Shown here one piece after another: positions 42,179-49,948 of a stretch of 64,000 bases of DNA. Origin of the DNA: GCA-016699445 sp964555055. Its GTDB lineage: Bacteria > UBA10199 > JACPAL01 > GCA-016699445. The DNA lies in the NCBI GenBank assembly GCA_964555055.1, contig CAZKQW010000009.1, positions 67,353 through 131,352 on the forward strand, in the 5' to 3' direction. Numbering within the stretch: the first letter of the stretch is position 1; each line of letters opens with the position of its first letter. Both the position numbers and the translations under genes were made by a program. Under the pieces are notes generated by a model, which was not told the origin of the DNA, ran no database searches, and worked only from the letters and a program-made list of their open reading frames with translations.

Positions 42179-42964
42179 ATGGATATAGCGACAGTTATCG
42201 GCTGGGTATTGGCGATGATCGGAATCATTGGAGGTTTGATTCTGGAAGGCGGAAATATCGGCCAGCTCACGCAACCTACGGCCTTTATGATCGTCATGGG
42301 GGGGACCATAGGAGCCGTCATGGTGCAGTTTCCCATGAGCACGTTTTTGGCGGGCGTCAAAGCCTTCGGGACCATTGTGATGCCTAAAGGTCTAAAGCCC
42401 ATGGTGGTCATCGAAGATCTGGTAAAATACGCCACCAAAGCCCGGAAAGAAGGCATCATCTCCTTGGAGGCCGAAGTGAAGGCGATCAAGGATGAATTCC
42501 TGAAAAAGGCCCTGACGATGGCGATCGACGGCGCGGACCCGAAAGAATTGAAACATACCTTAGAGACGGAACTGGGATACATCGAAGCTGAAGGAGCTCT
42601 CCCGGCGAAGGTGGCCGAAGCGGCAGGAGGCTATGCGCCCACGATCGGCATCATCGGAGCCGTCATGGGGCTGATCCAGGTCATGGGGCATTTGGATAAC
42701 ATCGAAGAAGTCGGTCACGGAATCGCCGTCGCCTTCGTGGCTACCATCTATGGCGTGGCTTTTTCGAACATCGTCTTCCTACCGGCCGCCGGTAAGATCA
42801 CGCTGGCCCACAAGAAGGCCATGGTGGTGAAGGAAATGATCATCGAAGGCGTCGTGATGATCGTGGAAGGCGTCAACCCCATGGTGATCCGCGATAAGTT
42901 GAGCGGATTCATCGTCGATAAAGGTAAGGCACCCAAGGGCGGGGCCAAAGAAGAGAAAAAATAA
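42179..42964 (+). CDS. motA: MotA, flagellar stator proton/ion channel subunit
   Basis: MotA surrounds MotB in the stator and drives FliG. From ATG 42179 it has 261 residues. It has four membrane helices: 1 (MDIATVIGWVLAMIGIIGGL), 2 (TAFMIVMGGTIGAVMVQFPM), a large cytoplasmic loop (about 60-150) with the charged KEGIISLEAEV region, and helices 3 and 4 (YAPTIGIIGAVMGLIQVMGH; GIAVAFVATIYGVAFSNIVF). The E-L-G-Y-x-EAEGA segment is typical. The GTG frame at 42158 would add seven residues. It is 5 bases upstream of motB. Confidence 0.95.
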   Translation: MDIATVIGWVLAMIGIIGGLILEGGNIGQLTQPTAFMIVMGGTIGAVMVQFPMSTFLAGVKAFGTIVMPKGLKPMVVIEDLVKYATKARKEGIISLEAEVKAIKDEFLKKALTMAIDGADPKELKHTLETELGYIEAEGALPAKVAEAAGGYAPTIGIIGAVMGLIQVMGHLDNIEEVGHGIAVAFVATIYGVAFSNIVFLPAAGKITLAHKKAMVVKEMIIEGVVMIVEGVNPMVIRDKLSGFIVDKGKAPKGGAKEEKK

Positions 42965-42969
42965 CTTAA

Positions 42970-44016
42970 ATGTCGAAAAAACATAAACATGAAGAACATG
43001 TGAACCATGAGCGGTGGCTCGTCTCCTACGCGGATTTCATCACCTTGCTTTTCGCGTTTTTCGTCGTTCTTTTTTCTTCTTCTCAAGTCGACCGATCCAA
43101 GACCAACAAAATGGCCCTGGCCATGGAAGCGGCTTTCGAGGAGTTTTCCATCTTTAAAGAGGGAGGCGGGGAATTGGACGTGCTGAATATGAACCGCACT
43201 CCGGAGGCTAATGACGACGGGTCGGGAAAGAGAAGTTCTTACGATCCGACGCATTTTTTCAAGTCCGCTGACGAGATCAATACGGGGGATGCCACGGCAG
43301 GGACCGGGCAAGGCTATGGCTTCGACGAGACGGGGAAGCCGATCGATGAAGGAATGGCCTTCTCTCGGGCGACGCGCGACCTCATGACGCTTTTGGATCG
43401 TCTGAAACTGCAAAGTGCGGTTTCCGTGACGAAGGATGAAGATGGGATCACCATCAGCATGAACGAGTCCGGAGTCTTCGATTCCGGTTCTAAGGATTTG
43501 TCGAAGAAATCGGAAGAAGTCTTGCGAGGCATCGGCGCGATTTTAACCCGCCTGCCTCATAACGAAGTTCGCGTGGAAGGTAATACCGATAATCAAAGCA
43601 ATTGGAGTAACACCAATTGGGATCTGTCCGCGGCGCGCGCGACGAGCGTCGTGAAATGGTTTTTAGGGAATTTCAAACTCGATCCGGCCCGATTCGCGGC
43701 CGTCGGCTATGGTGAATACCATCCCGTAGCGGATAACGCGACGGAAGAGGGGCGTAAGAAGAACCGCCGCGTGGACATCGTCATTGTCTCCTTGAAAGAC
43801 AAGCTCAAGAAGCCGGAAAGTCTTACGGAGGCTTCGGCTGGAGAAAATCCGACTTCTGGAACGAGGTTCCGAAACCCTTATCTTTTGAATGACGAAGTCA
43901 AGGTCGCGAAGCCCTTGGCGGTGGTGGATTCCTCTTCGGAGCCCGCTCCCGAAGTCCCAGTCCCGTCGGAACCCCCTCCCGCGCCACCGACGGCTCCAGA
44001 GCCGTCCCATCACTAA
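42970..44016 (+). CDS. motB: MotB, stator peptidoglycan-binding subunit
   Basis: MotB anchors the stator to the cell wall. The 348-residue protein has a short basic head, one membrane helix with the ion-binding Asp 22 (VSYADFITLLFAFFVVLFSS), a plug/linker (45-150) and the OmpA-like domain (about 160-270): HNEVRVEGNTDNQSNWSNTN, WDLSAARATSVVKWFL and RVDIVIVS. A Pro/Glu-rich tail of about 70 residues (PLAVVDSSSEPAPEVPVPSE and more) is longer than usual. It is followed by a short hairpin and the tRNA gene. Confidence 0.95.
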   Translation: MSKKHKHEEHVNHERWLVSYADFITLLFAFFVVLFSSSQVDRSKTNKMALAMEAAFEEFSIFKEGGGELDVLNMNRTPEANDDGSGKRSSYDPTHFFKSADEINTGDATAGTGQGYGFDETGKPIDEGMAFSRATRDLMTLLDRLKLQSAVSVTKDEDGITISMNESGVFDSGSKDLSKKSEEVLRGIGAILTRLPHNEVRVEGNTDNQSNWSNTNWDLSAARATSVVKWFLGNFKLDPARFAAVGYGEYHPVADNATEEGRKKNRRVDIVIVSLKDKLKKPESLTEASAGENPTSGTRFRNPYLLNDEVKVAKPLAVVDSSSEPAPEVPVPSEPPPAPPTAPEPSHH

Positions 44017-44043
44017 TTTTTGTTTGATTAATCGAATCCCAAG

Positions 44044-44058
44044 CGCCATGAAATGGCG
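44044..44058. other. Small hairpin between motB and tRNA-Arg
   Basis: CGCCAT, loop GAA, ATGGCG: a perfect 6-base stem 5 bases before the tRNA. No T-run follows, so it is not a standard terminator; it may be a processing or transcription-pausing site. Confidence 0.35.
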
Positions 44059-44063
44059 GTCGC

Positions 44064-44136
44064 GCGCCCGTAGCTCAGTGGATAGAGCATCTGCCTTCTA
44101 AGCAGAGGGTCGCAGGTTCGATTCCTGCCGGGCGCA
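44064..44136 (+). tRNA. tRNA-Arg, anticodon TCT
   Basis: A complete cloverleaf of 73 bases: acceptor arms GCGCCCG/CGGGCGC, D arm GCTC...GAGC, anticodon arm TCTGC-CTTCTAA-GCAGA with anticodon TCT at 44097-44099, T arm GCAGG-TTCGATT-CCTGC, discriminator A. No CCA end is encoded. It reads AGA codons. Confidence 0.96.
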
Positions 44137-44200
44137 CACAATTTGCGGCCGGAGATTTTATTCGCATTATTCGTAGTATGCTCTTTGGGAAGCGGACTCT

Positions 44201-44866
44201 ATGCTCAAACTATTAAAAGGCGTCGTTGATTTCCATGAAAACATCCTACCCACCGTGCAGGAGAAGTTCCGGGAATTGGCGCAGGGGCAAAAACCGGATG
44301 CCTTGGTCGTATTTTGCTCGGATAGCCGCGTCGCCTTTAATCTCTTCGCTTCCACTGATCCTGGCGACGTCTTCGTCTTAAGAAATCCGGGAAATTTGAT
44401 CCCCCCTTGCGAAAAGGGTTTAGTTCCCTCCGCGGCGGCGGCTTCCATTGAGATCTCCGTAAACCTGTTAAACGTTGGGGATGTTATCGTCTGTGGCCAT
44501 TCTCGCTGTGGAGCGATGCAAGCACTCGTGGATCACGAACAAGATTCCCCTTTTCTGAAGGAATGGGTCAAGCACGCTCACGGGGCCCGTGGGTACTTTT
44601 CTAAGATCGACTTCGTCCAAGGTCTCTCCGAACAAGACCGACTTTCCCAAGCCAATGTCCTGCTACAGATCGATCATTTATTGAGCTATCCCCAAGTGCG
44701 AAAACGGGTAGAAGCGAAGAGTCTGCGAATCCACGGATGGTGGTTCGATATCGTGGACGGGAATGTCTTTTCCTATGAAGGGGAGGGCGGGAATTTCCAA
44801 TTGATCGATCGAGCCCTGTCCGAAAAAATCCAAAAAAGGCTTATTGAGCCTCTTGTTCGTAGTTGA
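44201..44866 (+). CDS. Beta-class carbonic anhydrase
   Basis: It interconverts CO2 and bicarbonate with a zinc ion in the cytoplasm. The 221-residue protein has the zinc ligands C39 (FCSDSR), H100 and C103 (CGHSRCGAM) and the Asp/Arg dyad D41/R43. SDSRV and the PGDVFVLRNPGN and CGHSRCGAM blocks are typical of the beta class. Length is normal. Its end overlaps the convergent prfC stop by 26 bases. Confidence 0.93.
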   Translation: MLKLLKGVVDFHENILPTVQEKFRELAQGQKPDALVVFCSDSRVAFNLFASTDPGDVFVLRNPGNLIPPCEKGLVPSAAAASIEISVNLLNVGDVIVCGHSRCGAMQALVDHEQDSPFLKEWVKHAHGARGYFSKIDFVQGLSEQDRLSQANVLLQIDHLLSYPQVRKRVEAKSLRIHGWWFDIVDGNVFSYEGEGGNFQLIDRALSEKIQKRLIEPLVRS

Positions 44867-46451
44867 TGAGACTTGAGTAAAAGGCGACGCGCGGGTTTTT
44901 CGTGGCGATATAATCCTTTTCCCATTCGCTCTTGAACAGCATGACCGGGTATCCGCGGACATCGAAGACGATATGCGATTGGTATTGGCGGAAAAAATCC
45001 TCCATCACTTGCTTGTCGGGGCAGTGGTACCAACGCGAGAACTCGTAGCCTAACGGAAGGAAGTTCGCGTCGGCCCCGTATTCGTTCAGGAGGCGGAATT
45101 TCACGACCTCCAGTTGGAGTTGGCCGACGACGCCGATCAAAAGGTCCGAATTTTGTTTCCTTCGGAATACCTGCGACGTTCCTTCCTCGGAAAGCTGTTC
45201 GAGCCCCTTTTGGAGCTGCTTGCTCTTGATGGGATTCTTCAGCTCAACGCGGCAAAAGATGTCGGGGGCGAATTGCGGGATTCCCGTGAATTTCAGCGTC
45301 TCGCCCATCGTCAGCGCGTCGCCGATCATGAAGTTCCCCGTGTCGCGCAATCCGATGATGTCGCCGGCGAAGGCCTCGTCGACGTTCTTCCGTTCCTGCG
45401 ACATGAATTGGATGGCGTTATTGAGGCGCATCGTCTTGCCTTGCCTCACATGGTAGACCGACATGCCTTGTTCGAAGCGTCCGGAACAGATGCGGATGAA
45501 GGCGCAACGGTCCCGGTGCTTCGGGTCCATGTTCGCCTGGATCTTGAAGACGAGGCCGGTGAAGTTCTTTTCTTCCGGGAGGACCTCGCGCGTTTCGGCG
45601 GGCCGCGGTCGGGGCGACGGCGCATGGCCCACGAAATGGTCCAGTAGTTCTTGGATGCCGAAATTATTCACGGCCGATCCGAAGAAGACGGGGCTCAAGC
45701 GGCCTTCCAAGTAGGCCTGCGTGTCGAACCGTTCCCCCGCGCCGGCTCCTAAGACGAGCTCCAGATCCTCATGGAGCTTCGCTAAGAACTCCTCGGGGAT
45801 CCTTTCCTTAAGGCGGGGATCGTTCAGATCCCGGATGATCTCTTGTTCGAAATCCGTCGTCTTGTGGTTAGGATCGAAGAGACGGATTTGTTTCTTCAAA
45901 ATATCGTAAACCCCGTGAAAACGCTTCCCTTGGCCGATGGGCCAAGACGCCGGGAAGCAGGGGAGATTCAGGACTTTTTCGATTTCGTCCAAAAGTTCGA
46001 AAGGATCCCGTCCTTCGAGATCCATCTTGTTCATGAAGGTCATGATGGGGAGTTTACGGTCGCGACAGACTTGAAAAAGCTTTTTCGTTTGCGTCTCGAT
46101 ACCCTTGGAGGAATCGATGATCATGAGGGCGCTATCGACGGCCGTGAGAACCCGATACGTGTCTTCGCTGAAGTCTTGGTGCCCCGGGGTGTCGAGAAGA
46201 TTGATTTCATGGCCCGCGTAATGGAACTGCATGACCGACGAGGTGACCGAGATGCCGCGCTGCTTCTCGATTTCCATCCAGTCGGAGGTGGCGAAGTGGC
46301 TCGCCCTCTTAGCCTTGACCATGCCCGCCATATGGATGGCGTTCCCGAAAAGGAGAAGCTTCTCCGTAATCGTCGTCTTCCCGGCATCCGGGTGGGAGAT
46401 GATGGCGAAGGTCTTGCGGCGGAGGATTTCTTGAGTGAGATTTTCCATCAA
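44841..46451 (-). CDS. prfC: PrfC, peptide chain release factor 3
   Basis: RF3 is the GTPase that recycles RF1 and RF2 from the ribosome. The 536-residue protein has G1 (SHPDAGKTT, at about 20-28), G2/G3 (RGISVTSSVM and LLDTPGHQDF), G4 (TFMNKMDLEG), domain II and the C-terminal domain with FSRWYHCPDKQVMEDFFRQY. Length and motifs are complete. The start overlaps the stop of the ATPase gene by 4 bases, so the two are transcribed together, although they are unrelated in function. Confidence 0.97.
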   Translation of the reverse strand: MMENLTQEILRRKTFAIISHPDAGKTTITEKLLLFGNAIHMAGMVKAKRASHFATSDWMEIEKQRGISVTSSVMQFHYAGHEINLLDTPGHQDFSEDTYRVLTAVDSALMIIDSSKGIETQTKKLFQVCRDRKLPIMTFMNKMDLEGRDPFELLDEIEKVLNLPCFPASWPIGQGKRFHGVYDILKKQIRLFDPNHKTTDFEQEIIRDLNDPRLKERIPEEFLAKLHEDLELVLGAGAGERFDTQAYLEGRLSPVFFGSAVNNFGIQELLDHFVGHAPSPRPRPAETREVLPEEKNFTGLVFKIQANMDPKHRDRCAFIRICSGRFEQGMSVYHVRQGKTMRLNNAIQFMSQERKNVDEAFAGDIIGLRDTGNFMIGDALTMGETLKFTGIPQFAPDIFCRVELKNPIKSKQLQKGLEQLSEEGTSQVFRRKQNSDLLIGVVGQLQLEVVKFRLLNEYGADANFLPLGYEFSRWYHCPDKQVMEDFFRQYQSHIVFDVRGYPVMLFKSEWEKDYIATKNPRVAFYSSLINYEQEAQ

Positions 46452-47617
46452 AAAATCTTCCCTTGGAACAAATCATCGACGAAATCGAGAAAAGGATACA
46501 CGTGAAAATTATTTCGGGTAAGGCGTTCCGATCCCAAATACACGCCCACCATTTTTTTGTGTTGTTTTCCGGCGAACGCTTGAAAGGCACGGCTCGAAGC
46601 TTCGAACTCGGACTTCCAACTTTTGGCGCTTTTGACCTCGATCGTCGTCATTTCCGCGGGTTGGTCGATCGTTTTAGCTTTCGTTTCGATGACGAAGTCC
46701 ACATCCCCCGATCCTGGGGTGGCATAATAATAAATAGGTTTTTTCCGGCCGGAATATTCCTGGTAAACACGCAATTCATTGAACACCAGAGTTTCCAAAG
46801 CCGCGCCCGTCTCGATGCTTCCGAAATCACCGACATCGATTTGGGCACTGACTCGAGCCACTCCTGGATCGAACCAATAAAACCGGGGATGTCCCGCTTC
46901 CCGCACTTTGAAACCGGGCCGGTAGGGCATGAGGCGTGATCCTAGAAGGGTTTCTTCGAGGATATCGTACCATTGAGTGATCAGGACGCTCGATCGCCCT
47001 GTTTCACGGGCGATATTTTCATAGTTAAGGATCTGCCCGTTGAGACGACCGGCGATTTGCAGGAATCGGTGGAAGTGATCCAAACGCCGCACGAGAGCCT
47101 CTTCTTTGATTTCTTCGCGCAGATAGGTTTCCACGTAGCTGTGCAGGGTCGGCTCCACTAAATTGGGATCCTTCAAGGCCAAGGGAAGGGTGCCGTAGAG
47201 CAGATATGGTTTTATTTTTTCGGTCTTCAATTCGCGAAGGCTGAAGGGGAACATTTTCAGGGTCAAAGCGCGTCCCGCCAAGAGATTGGCTCCGTTCCGC
47301 TTGAGCTTGCGGGCGCTGGATCCCGTCAGAATGAATCTCAGGTCCCTTCCCTCGATCAAGCGATGAACCTCGTCGAGGAGCGTCGGCAGTTTCTGGATCT
47401 CGTCGATGAATACCCAAGATTTTTTCTTGAGAAAGGCCGTCAGGGCCTCCAAGTGGCTCGGTTCATTCTGCAGCTTCAAGAACGTTTGGTGGGATAACAG
47501 GTCGACTTTTAGGTCCGGCGACAGGCATTCGGCGACCCATGTGCTTTTTCCGACTCCACGGGGGCCGAAAAGAAAGAACGATTTGCCCGGAGTGGGGTAA
47601 ACACGGTCAATGCGCAT
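46448..47617 (-). CDS. Second AAA_14 / DUF4143 family ATPase
   Basis: A 389-residue member of the same broad family as the ATPase between fliL and fliM, but clearly a different subtype. It shows FFLFGPRGVGKSTWVAECL (Walker A, about 14-32), VFIDEIQKLPTLLDEVHRLI (Walker B, about 68-88), FILTGSSARKLKR, a winged-helix-like NYENIARETGRSSVLITQWY, FYWFDPGVAR, and a C-terminal PD-(D/E)XK-like end with SGDVDFVIET and TIEVKSA (Asp and ExK kept). It is fused tightly to prfC (4-base overlap). Its upstream region contains dyad sequences similar in arrangement to the other copy. Cellular role unknown. Confidence 0.88.
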   Translation of the reverse strand: MRIDRVYPTPGKSFFLFGPRGVGKSTWVAECLSPDLKVDLLSHQTFLKLQNEPSHLEALTAFLKKKSWVFIDEIQKLPTLLDEVHRLIEGRDLRFILTGSSARKLKRNGANLLAGRALTLKMFPFSLRELKTEKIKPYLLYGTLPLALKDPNLVEPTLHSYVETYLREEIKEEALVRRLDHFHRFLQIAGRLNGQILNYENIARETGRSSVLITQWYDILEETLLGSRLMPYRPGFKVREAGHPRFYWFDPGVARVSAQIDVGDFGSIETGAALETLVFNELRVYQEYSGRKKPIYYYATPGSGDVDFVIETKAKTIDQPAEMTTIEVKSAKSWKSEFEASSRAFQAFAGKQHKKMVGVYLGSERLTRNNFHVYPFLDFVDDLFQGKIF

Positions 47618-47628
47618 AAATGCAATTT

Positions 47629-47658
47629 AAAAGTGATACTTTTATTTTGCAATGCAAA
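47629..47658. promoter_or_regulatory. Two dyads upstream of the second DUF4143 ATPase
   Basis: AAAAGT-GAT-ACTTTT (47629-47643) is a perfect 6-base inverted repeat, followed immediately by TTTGCA-A-TGCAAA (47646-47658), another perfect 6-base dyad. They begin 12 bases upstream of the ATPase start codon. Their place mirrors the 28-base palindrome in front of the first ATPase, which suggests self-regulation or a common regulator. Confidence 0.45.
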
Positions 47659-47715
47659 TTTAAAATAACGATTTGTTTTTGTTGCCTCACTTCCCCTAGG
47701 CTACGACCCTATCCG

Positions 47716-49259
47716 TCAAAGGCCATTGACTGTCTGGGCGGTCGGGAAAATAGACACTTCACCATTCCCTAACTGTCCATAGTAATTAGATCCCCAGCAT
47801 TTGCCGTTTCCGTTATTAATGAGTGCGCAGGTATGAGAATATCCCGCGGCCAAGGCGGTGACCCCTGTGAGATTACCAGATCCTTCAGTGACGAGGACGG
47901 GTGTGAGTCTGTCTCGTGTTGAATCATCCCCCAGCTGCCCAGAAAAATTAGATCCCCAGCATTTGCCGTTTCCGTTATTAATGAGTGCGCAGGTATGAGA
48001 ATATCCCGCGGCCAAGGCGGTGACCCCTGTGAGATTACCAGATCCTTCAGTGACGAGGACGGGTGTGAGTCTGTCTCGTGTTGAATCATCCCCCAGCTGC
48101 CCAGAAAAATTAGATCCCCAGCATTTGCCGTTTCCGTTATTAATGAGTGCGCAGGTATGAGAATATCCCGCGGCCAAGGCGGTGACCCCTGTGAGATTAC
48201 CAGATCCTTCAGTGACGAGGACGGGTGTGAGTCTGTCTCGTGTTGAATNNNNNNNNNNNNNNNNNNNNNNNNNNNNNNNNNNNNNNNNNNNNNNNNNNNN
48301 NNNNNNNNNNNNNNNNNNNNNNNNNNNNNNNNNNNNNNNNNNNNNNNNAGATTACCAGATCCTTCAGTGACGAGGACGGGTGTGAGTCTGTCTCGTGTTG
48401 AATTATCCCCCAGCTGCCCAGAAACATTAGATCCCCAGCACTTGACGTTTTCGCCATTGATGATTGCGCAGGTATGAAAAATTCCTGCGGCAATGGCGGT
48501 GACCCCTGTGAGATTACCAGATCCTTCAGTGACGAGGACGGGTGTGAGTCTGTCTCGTGTTGAATTATCCCCCAGCTGCCCAGAAACATTAGATCCCCAG
48601 CACTTGACGTTTTCGCCATTGATGATTGCGCAGGTATGAAAAATTCCTGCGGCAATGGCGGTGACCCCTGTGAGATTACCAGATCCTTCAGTGACGAGGA
48701 CGGGTGTGAGTCTGTCTCGTGTTGAATTATCCCCCAGCTGCCCAGAAACATTAGATCCCCAGCACTTGACGTTTCCGTTATTAATGAGTGCGCAGGTATG
48801 AAAATCTCCTGCGGCAATGGCGGTGACCCCTGTGAGATTGCCACTTCCATCAACGACATTTACAGGTACATGAGTGCTTAGGGTAGAATTATTTCCCAGT
48901 TGTCCATAACTGTTATCACCCCAACATTTAACTCCTCCCGCTGAAGTAAGTGCGCATGAGTAATTGCGGCCGGTTCTAATACTGGGGTTCGCTAAAGACC
49001 CTGCCCCTCCTCCAGATCCGCTGGTTCCACCAGAGCCTCCTCCTGTAGCCTCTGAAGGAGACCCACTCGTCCCACCAGTGGAAGCTCCGCCGCTACCTGC
49101 AGTACCTCCGCCTGAGCCTTCTAAAGTCCCAGCGCCTCCCGCTACCCCTCCTTGGGGCTCACCAAGGCTGCTAGGGTCACTCCCACAGCCCCCGATTCCA
49201 GATTGGCTAATCAGGAAAAGCGCGAACAAGATAAAGAAACTGCGGGCGAAGATTTTCAT
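47716..49259 (-). CDS. RCC1-repeat lipoprotein, interrupted by an assembly gap
   Basis: A cell-envelope protein with RCC1/alpha-tubulin-suppressor-like repeats, which fold as a beta-propeller and normally mediate binding. It has a signal peptide with lipobox-like GIGGC (Cys near residue 25), a Gly/Ser-rich linker (26-90) and then at least seven repeats of 54 residues. Each repeat contains HTCAL-x-N-x-NVKCWGSN and SGQLGDNSTRDRLTPVLV. The last repeat ends GNGEVSIFPTAQTVNGL. The 100-N gap splits the frame, but if the gap were 107 bases or 107 plus any number of 162 the frame would continue, so the gene is probably intact. Exact length unknown. Confidence 0.75.
47871..48840 (-). repeat. Near-identical 162-bp tandem repeats
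   Basis: Copies of a 162-base unit (54 codons) begin with GATTACCAGATCCTTCAGTG on the plus strand at 47871, 48033 and 48195, and again right of the gap. Left of the gap the copies carry CCGCGGCCAAGGC; right of the gap they carry TGCGGCAATGGC, so two subfamilies exist. Such identity explains why the assembly broke here. Confidence 0.9.
48249..48348. other. Assembly gap (100 N)
   Basis: One hundred N lie inside the tandem repeats. The number 100 is a placeholder, so the real gap length and the number of repeats are unknown. From the flanks, 107 bases of one unit are missing at minimum. Confidence 0.99.
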
Positions 49260-49428
49260 CCTATAATCCTCTCATAAATAATCGAACGGTTGAGCCTTAT
49301 AAATATCTTTACGGCATCACTGGAGTAAAAGTTTAACAATCCATAGATTTATATCAATATTTCTGCAAAGATGCCGTTTAAGTTTTTAAAAGAATCGTGG
49401 CTTACTCGTTTATGGAACTCTCCTTGAT

Positions 49429-49947
49429 ATGTTTTTCTTGATTGCCTCACCTTTTCTACTCTTCGCCTTTTACATGTTATGGATCGGCGTTTCGGCTCGG
49501 TCCCGTTCCTCCAGATCTCGTCACTGGCCTCAGGTGAGGGGAAAAATTGTGGCCTCCCACATGAAGTCTGAAATCAAATCCGTCGCTCAGGGGTCGCAAA
49601 TATCTTATGTGCCCGTTATCCGCTATGAGTATCACGTCGAAGGCCGGCCTTATGCCTCCAGTCGCCTCAATTTTTCGGTCGTGCAAGGCATCAGTGAAGA
49701 CTGGGCGCGTGGGATTGCTGATCGTTATCCTGTCGGTAAGGAAGTTGTGGTTTATTACGATCCTAAAAAACCCTCTGAGTCAGTTTTGGAACACCTCAGT
49801 ATCAGTTTACGCCTTCATCTGGCAGTTTTCGTCTTCGTCGTGGGATTGTTGGGATTTATTTACCTGATGAGCGATGGGGGCGGGTGTCAGAAGATCGATC
49901 GAATCCTCTTAGAGAGATTGGCTCCAGCTCCTTCGCGTTCCTTATAA
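49429..49947 (+). CDS. DUF3592 membrane protein
   Basis: A 172-residue protein with two membrane helices (2-21, FFLIASPFLLFAFYMLWIG; about 128-149, LHLAVFVFVVGLLGFIYLM) that flank a soluble domain with YVPVIRYEYHVEGRPYASSR and YPVGKEVVVYYDPKKPSESV. This is the DUF3592 pattern; function is unknown. It converges with the large unknown gene, two bases apart. No clear ribosome-binding site is seen before ATG 49429; the 169-base gap upstream has no other recognisable feature except AT-rich sequence. Confidence 0.8.
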   Translation: MFFLIASPFLLFAFYMLWIGVSARSRSSRSRHWPQVRGKIVASHMKSEIKSVAQGSQISYVPVIRYEYHVEGRPYASSRLNFSVVQGISEDWARGIADRYPVGKEVVVYYDPKKPSESVLEHLSISLRLHLAVFVFVVGLLGFIYLMSDGGGCQKIDRILLERLAPAPSRSL

Positions 49948-49948
49948 C

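Noticed and set aside
47871..48840. CRISPR array
   Set aside because: The repeats are 162 bases long, have no short unique spacers, and encode a protein repeat in one frame.
47716..49259. A frameshifted or split RCC1 gene
   Set aside because: The apparent frame change occurs exactly at the 100-N gap, and the phase fits a missing piece of 107 bases plus whole units. It is an assembly artefact.
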